NCBI GenBank assembly: GCA_030601485.1
Contig: JAUVTO010000061.1
Span: 1-9,397, forward strand
DNA length: 9,397 nt
Direction: 5' to 3'
From: Desulfobacterales bacterium
GTDB taxonomy: Bacteria; Desulfobacterota; Desulfobacteria; Desulfobacterales; UBA11574
Shown here: in pieces, positions 6,515-9,397 of the stretch
Layout: every line of letters begins with the position of its first letter
Position numbering within the stretch: position 1 is the stretch's first letter
The notes under the pieces: model-generated
What the model was told of the DNA's origin: nothing
Databases searched by the model: none
The model's input: only the letters and a program-made list of their open reading frames with translations
Position numbers and translations under genes: made by a program

Positions 6515-6712
6515 TCAGTCACCAAACACTTTTTTCCTGTCTGAAATCTTATACCCTAATGCCAGAATAATCTTACGTTTTGTTTCCATTCTACAGGGCA
6601 TGCCCTGTTCGATCCGTGTAATGGTAATCGGTGATATATTGGCCTTTCTGGCTAACTCGGCCTTGCTCATCATAAGAGATTCTCTAATTTGTTTTAGTAA
6701 ATTTTTACTCAT
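6515..6712 (-). CDS. Small XRE-family helix-turn-helix regulator
   Basis: The protein has 65 residues and is nearly all DNA-binding domain. LLKQIRESLMMSKAELARKA, then NISPITITRIEQG, then KRKIILALG match the five-helix XRE/Cro fold, with the recognition helix around residues 27-38. There is no ligand-binding or membrane part. The start at 6712 keeps the whole fold, but no clear ribosome site precedes it. An ATG at 6673 (residue 14) would remove helix 1 and is unlikely. A strong sigma70-like promoter lies about 50-75 bp upstream and an intrinsic terminator about 80 bp downstream, so it is probably a single-gene transcript. An inverted repeat overlapping the promoter suggests autoregulation, which is inference. 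No toxin partner is visible beside it: its neighbours are the LysM gene (convergent) and an unrecognised gene. Target genes are unknown. Confidence 0.85.
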   Translation of the reverse strand: MSKNLLKQIRESLMMSKAELARKANISPITITRIEQGMPCRMETKRKIILALGYKISDRKKVFGD

Positions 6713-6758
6713 TTGATAGAATCGTCTATTAACTTAAAAGGATCGATTTTTTAATTAT

Positions 6759-6787
6759 ATCATAAACTTGCCATTTGATTTTGTCAA
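6759..6787 (-). promoter_or_regulatory. Sigma70-type promoter of the XRE-type regulator gene
   Basis: On the minus strand a perfect -35 box TTGACA (6782-6787) is separated by exactly 17 bases from TATGAT (6759-6764), a five-of-six match to the -10 box. Predicted transcription starts near 6752, leaving about 40 bases of leader before the ATG at 6712. Confidence 0.65.
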
Positions 6788-6789
6788 GT
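6766..6789. promoter_or_regulatory. Candidate operator overlapping the XRE gene promoter
   Basis: ACTTG (6766-6770) and CAAGT (6785-6789) form an inverted repeat with a 14-base centre that covers the -35 box and spacer of the predicted promoter. This is a typical place for an autorepressor. The arms are short, so the call is tentative. Confidence 0.35.
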
Positions 6790-6824
6790 AAAATTATACA
6801 TAATTTATATATAATTCCATCGAA

Positions 6825-6871
6825 TTAGCATATATTGTATTTTATTAATACAAGTTGCCATATATTGTGTT
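6825..6871. repeat. 30-bp-spaced direct repeat around CATATATTGT
   Basis: TTxxCATATATTGTxTT occurs at 6825-6841 and 6855-6871, with the 10-base core identical and the copies exactly 30 bp apart. This is close to three helical turns. It lies upstream of the XRE gene promoter in the 270-bp gap between two minus-strand genes. It may be a regulator binding array. The high AT content is a caution. Confidence 0.45.
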
Positions 6872-6896
6872 CCTTATAATTATGATAGTAAGTAAA

Positions 6897-6911
6897 ATCG
6901 AACGGTTCGAT
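6897..6911. promoter_or_regulatory. Perfect 7-1-7 palindrome ATCGAAC-G-GTTCGAT
   Basis: This is a perfect inverted repeat with a single central base in an otherwise AT-rich intergenic stretch, about 110 bp upstream of the predicted XRE gene promoter. Its size and symmetry fit a dimeric repressor operator. No T-run follows it, so it is not a terminator. Its cognate regulator is unknown. Confidence 0.45.
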
Positions 6912-6982
6912 ACATATTTCAAAACAAGAAACCCCAAAAAAAGAAAAGGAGGACAAGATTTTTGTTTTGAAGATGATTTATG

Positions 6983-7333
6983 TCAAGTCCCTGGGACAAT
7001 AATTCGGGAATCTTGTTTTTGCTGAAACTTTTTGATTTCTTCCTGCATTTTTGCCAAAGCTGTTTTCATGGCCTCCGGGTATATTTCCATGGCTTCTTTA
7101 AGGTTTCTGGCCGCGAGGGGGGTCTGAATCGGAAGCGGCCCTTCAGGGGTCATTAAATTAAGGTGCCCCACAAAAATCTGTTTGCGAGTTTTATCTTTCA
7201 AACCGTTAGGCTTGACCGGCGTCAGGCGTCGTATGGTGGTCATGTCCAGATCGGTAAATGACTCTTCCAGGTACAGATTGTTCTGCTTTACCGATAAGTT
7301 GACATCGTTGAATTCTTTTTCGCTAACCATCAT
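6983..7333 (-). CDS. Conserved-looking protein of unknown function (116 residues)
   Basis: I do not recognise this protein. It has 116 residues, is soluble, and has no signal peptide or membrane helix. It begins with a hydrophilic region (1-30), then DMTTIRRLTPVKPNG and a short hydrophobic strand (QIFVGHLNLMTPEGPLPIQ). It ends in an amphipathic, Lys/Gln/Glu-rich helix (about residues 74-108). There are no cysteines and no recognisable catalytic motif. AAGGAG lies three bases before the ATG at 7333 and six bases before the adjacent ATG at 7330, so the true start may be the second (115 residues). The good ribosome site and even codon use support a real gene. It lies 87 bp after recQ on the same strand and could be cotranscribed, although an inverted repeat in the gap might reduce readthrough. 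A role linked to RecQ is only a guess from position. Confidence 0.7.
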   Translation of the reverse strand: MMVSEKEFNDVNLSVKQNNLYLEESFTDLDMTTIRRLTPVKPNGLKDKTRKQIFVGHLNLMTPEGPLPIQTPLAARNLKEAMEIYPEAMKTALAKMQEEIKKFQQKQDSRIIVPGT

Positions 7334-7343
7334 CGTCTCCTTT

Positions 7344-7384
7344 AAAAAAATTGATCGGATTAAGTCCGCTATTTAACGACTTAA
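7344..7384 (-). terminator. Possible weak terminator or stem-loop between recQ and the downstream gene
   Basis: TTAAGTC (7360-7366) and GACTTAA (7378-7384) form a perfect 7-bp stem around an 11-base loop. On the minus strand seven T follow (7344-7350), but only after a nine-base gap, and the stem is AT-rich. It could be an attenuating structure or simply a leader hairpin of the downstream gene. Confidence 0.3.
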
Positions 7385-7420
7385 CGAGTTCTATCCGAAG
7401 GTTATAGCATATGGGTAATT

Positions 7421-9250
7421 TCAATATTTTCCCACTTTTTCTTTAATTTTACGGTCTCTGCTATACTCTTGAATAAGGCCTATAAAAATCGATCCGTATT
7501 TTTCGCGTTTTGCAGTGCCCACACCATGAATATCCAGGAAACTTTCCATGGTTTGAGGAAAATATGCAGCCATTTCAATCAAGGTTCTGTCTGAAAAAAT
7601 TACATAAGGGGGAACCCCTGCGTCATCAGCAAGATTTTTTCTCTTTTTTCGCAGGATTTCAAACAGATTTTTATCGTGGTCCGGTGTGGTTTTTATTTTA
7701 GATTCTTCTTCAATGTCCTTATCGTTATATTCCTTTTTTAAATGACCCAGAACCGTTTCTTTGTCTTGAAAAACATCCCACGCTTTATCTGTGAGCTTCA
7801 AACTTCCATATTCCATATCCTGAATCATAAGCTTTTTGTGAAGAAACTGCCGTGCCAGGAGCATCCATTGTTTTTTTGAAAATTCCTTTCCGATTCCGTA
7901 AGTAGATAATTTATCATGACCGAATCTTAAAACTTTCCGTGCACTTGAGCCGCGTAACACATCAATGATATGGGCCATTCCAAACATTTCACCGGTCCGC
8001 TTAATACATGATAAGAATTTCTGGGCTGGTATGGTAAGATCGGCAAGTTCTTTTTCTCCTGACAGACAGTTGTCGCACATATTGCATTTTTCAATGGAAT
8101 ATTCCTCACCAAAATAATTGAGCAGCGGGATGCGCCGGCAGTCATCGGTTTCAACAAAGTTCAAAAATGCATTGAGGTGGATGTGCGCCACCCGTTTTTC
8201 ATGCTCGTTTTTCTTGTTGATAAAATGCGTTATTTTATGAATGTCGGCATAACTGAACAACAGCATACAATGGGCCGGCAACCCGTCTCGTCCGGCTCTG
8301 CCGATTTCCTGATAATAACTTTCCATATTCTTCGGCATATCAAAATGAACAACAAATCGAACATTGGGCTTGTTGATTCCCATGCCGAAAGCGATGGTCG
8401 CCACAATAATCTGTGCATCATCTCGGATAAACAGGTTCTGGTTTTGTTTTCGATCTGTTTCGCTCAGACCGGCATGATACGGGCGTACTGAAAATCCTTC
8501 ATCTTTTAGAACAGTATAAAGATCATCTACCTGCCGGCGGGTAAAACAGTATATAATCCCGGATTGCCCCGGAAATTTGCGGATAAACTCAATGGTTTGA
8601 TCCAAGGGGTTGTTTTTGGAAACAATTTGAAGAAACAGATTTTCTCGATTGAAACCGGCAAGATATTCGCCGGAGTCTTCAAAGTTGAGGCTGATTTTAA
8701 TGTCTTTTCGTACCCTCGGGGTTGCCGTAGCCGTTAGTGCAATATAAACCGCTTTGGGAAAACGCAACCTGACATCCACCAACTGCCGGTACTCCGGACG
8801 AAAATCATGTCCCCATGCGGATATGCAATGGGCTTCATCAATGGCAAGGCAATCCACGGGTACAGATGAAAGCATCCCTAATACACTCGATTTCAACAAG
8901 GATTCCGGGGCCAGGTAAAGTAATTTCACTTTGCCTTTTTTAATGAGCTCTACATTCCGGCGATACTCATTAGGCGTTAGTGAGCTGTTTAACAGTACCG
9001 CTGAAACCCCTGATTCCATTAACTGCTCCACTTGATCCTTCATCAGTGAAATCAGCGGCGAAACAACAATGGTCAATCCTTTAAAGATAAGGGCTGGAAT
9101 CTGGTAGCAGAGCGATTTTCCGCCGCCCGTCGGCATGATAACCAGAGTGTCATTTTTCCGCAGTATGTTTTCAATGACATCTTCCTGCAAAGAAATGAAC
9201 CCGTCATACCCGAATACCGTTTTAAGAATTTTTTTCGCCTGATTAATCAT
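7421..9250 (-). CDS. recQ: ATP-dependent DNA helicase RecQ
   Basis: The protein has 609 residues from the ATG at 9250, about the length of E. coli RecQ. It is a 3'-5' superfamily 2 DNA helicase acting in recombination and stalled-fork repair. Motifs in order are: Walker A PTGGGKS (40-46), DEAH (138-141) followed by the RecQ aromatic-loop region HCISAWGHDFRPEY, ALTATATP (171-178), YHAGL (258-262), and motif VI QEIGRAGRDG (314-323). The zinc site is C371, C389, C392 and C395. A winged-helix RQC region spans about 405-505, and a C-terminal HRDC domain about 525-605 contains FLDIHGVG. No key residue is missing. An upstream in-frame ATG at 9322 would add 24 residues, but these are encoded largely by a repeat element, so 9250 is preferred, although its ribosome site is weak. 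The gene stands alone or leads into the small gene downstream. Confidence 0.96.
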   Translation of the reverse strand: MINQAKKILKTVFGYDGFISLQEDVIENILRKNDTLVIMPTGGGKSLCYQIPALIFKGLTIVVSPLISLMKDQVEQLMESGVSAVLLNSSLTPNEYRRNVELIKKGKVKLLYLAPESLLKSSVLGMLSSVPVDCLAIDEAHCISAWGHDFRPEYRQLVDVRLRFPKAVYIALTATATPRVRKDIKISLNFEDSGEYLAGFNRENLFLQIVSKNNPLDQTIEFIRKFPGQSGIIYCFTRRQVDDLYTVLKDEGFSVRPYHAGLSETDRKQNQNLFIRDDAQIIVATIAFGMGINKPNVRFVVHFDMPKNMESYYQEIGRAGRDGLPAHCMLLFSYADIHKITHFINKKNEHEKRVAHIHLNAFLNFVETDDCRRIPLLNYFGEEYSIEKCNMCDNCLSGEKELADLTIPAQKFLSCIKRTGEMFGMAHIIDVLRGSSARKVLRFGHDKLSTYGIGKEFSKKQWMLLARQFLHKKLMIQDMEYGSLKLTDKAWDVFQDKETVLGHLKKEYNDKDIEEESKIKTTPDHDKNLFEILRKKRKNLADDAGVPPYVIFSDRTLIEMAAYFPQTMESFLDIHGVGTAKREKYGSIFIGLIQEYSRDRKIKEKVGKY

Positions 9251-9281
9251 GGTTGCCACAAAAAGCACAAAATTCACAATT

Positions 9282-9397
9282 GATGGCTTCGTAAAAAGTC
9301 CAACTTCTGCGTTGTGCTGCATTCCTCGTCACTGCGACGTACTATACGTACGTCTCATTCCTCGGAATTTGCGCGCCTTGAATTTGGAGCTTTTTAC
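9282..9397. repeat. Dispersed-repeat/MITE-like element with inverted ends, at the right edge
   Basis: The left end reads GATGGCTTC then GTAAAAAG-TCCAA (9291-9303). The right end reads TTGGAGCTTTTTAC (9384-9397), its inverted complement apart from one inserted base. The interior has a palindrome, GACGTAC-tatac-GTACGTC (9336-9354), flanked by direct repeats CATTCCTCG at 9320-9328 and 9356-9364. There is no transposase, so it would be a non-autonomous element. Phrases such as the peptide GLFTKPSI, read from this end, recur in my memory of Desulfobacterota genomes as spurious gene starts. Only one copy is in the window and the outer right end may continue beyond it. Confidence 0.65.

Noticed and set aside
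6515..7333. Toxin-antitoxin pair formed by the XRE protein and the 116-residue protein
   Set aside because: The genes are 270 bp apart with separate regulatory signals, and the 116-residue protein shows no RelE/HigB/HipA-like motif.

Overview
The window most likely comes from an anaerobic, sulfate-reducing member of the Desulfobacterota (a Desulfobacterales-like genome). The main evidence is a complete four-gene set for the Tmc transmembrane redox complex: a tetraheme cytochrome c3, a CCG-domain/ferredoxin subunit related to HmcF and HdrD, a membrane cytochrome b related to HmcE, and a repeat-rich soluble protein. The genus cannot be fixed from the sequence alone. The DNA is moderately AT-rich, and its intergenic regions carry dispersed-repeat-like elements.

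Left half (1-5236, all minus strand): a probable operon is read from right to left as tmcD, tmcC, tmcB, tmcA and then a multi-PAS sensor gene that runs off the left edge. Gaps are 34, 49, 46 and 83 bp, with no obvious terminator between genes. TmcA would take electrons from periplasmic hydrogenase, formate dehydrogenase or type I c3. TmcC and TmcB would carry them across the membrane to the cytoplasmic side, where the CCG/Fe-S subunit probably connects to the sulfate-reduction electron pool. The adjacent PAS protein is a plausible redox or energy sensor. Its output domain lies outside the window.

Middle (5237-6514): a 459-bp divergent intergenic region combines AT-rich repeats with a sharply GC-rich, foldable block. 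It is followed by a plus-strand gene for a membrane-anchored coiled-coil/LysM protein. Two back-to-back intrinsic terminators close the convergent genes.

Right half (6515-9397, all minus strand): a 65-residue XRE-type regulator with a near-consensus sigma70 promoter and candidate operators; an unrecognised 116-residue protein; a full-length recQ helicase gene; and, at the right edge, a repeat element with inverted ends. The end of that element supplies a false upstream ATG in frame with recQ.

No CRISPR array, tRNA, rRNA, transposase or obvious defence system is visible. The most informative items are the tmc operon in D-C-B-A order with a linked PAS sensor, the repeat element beside recQ, and the operator-rich DNA upstream of the small XRE gene.
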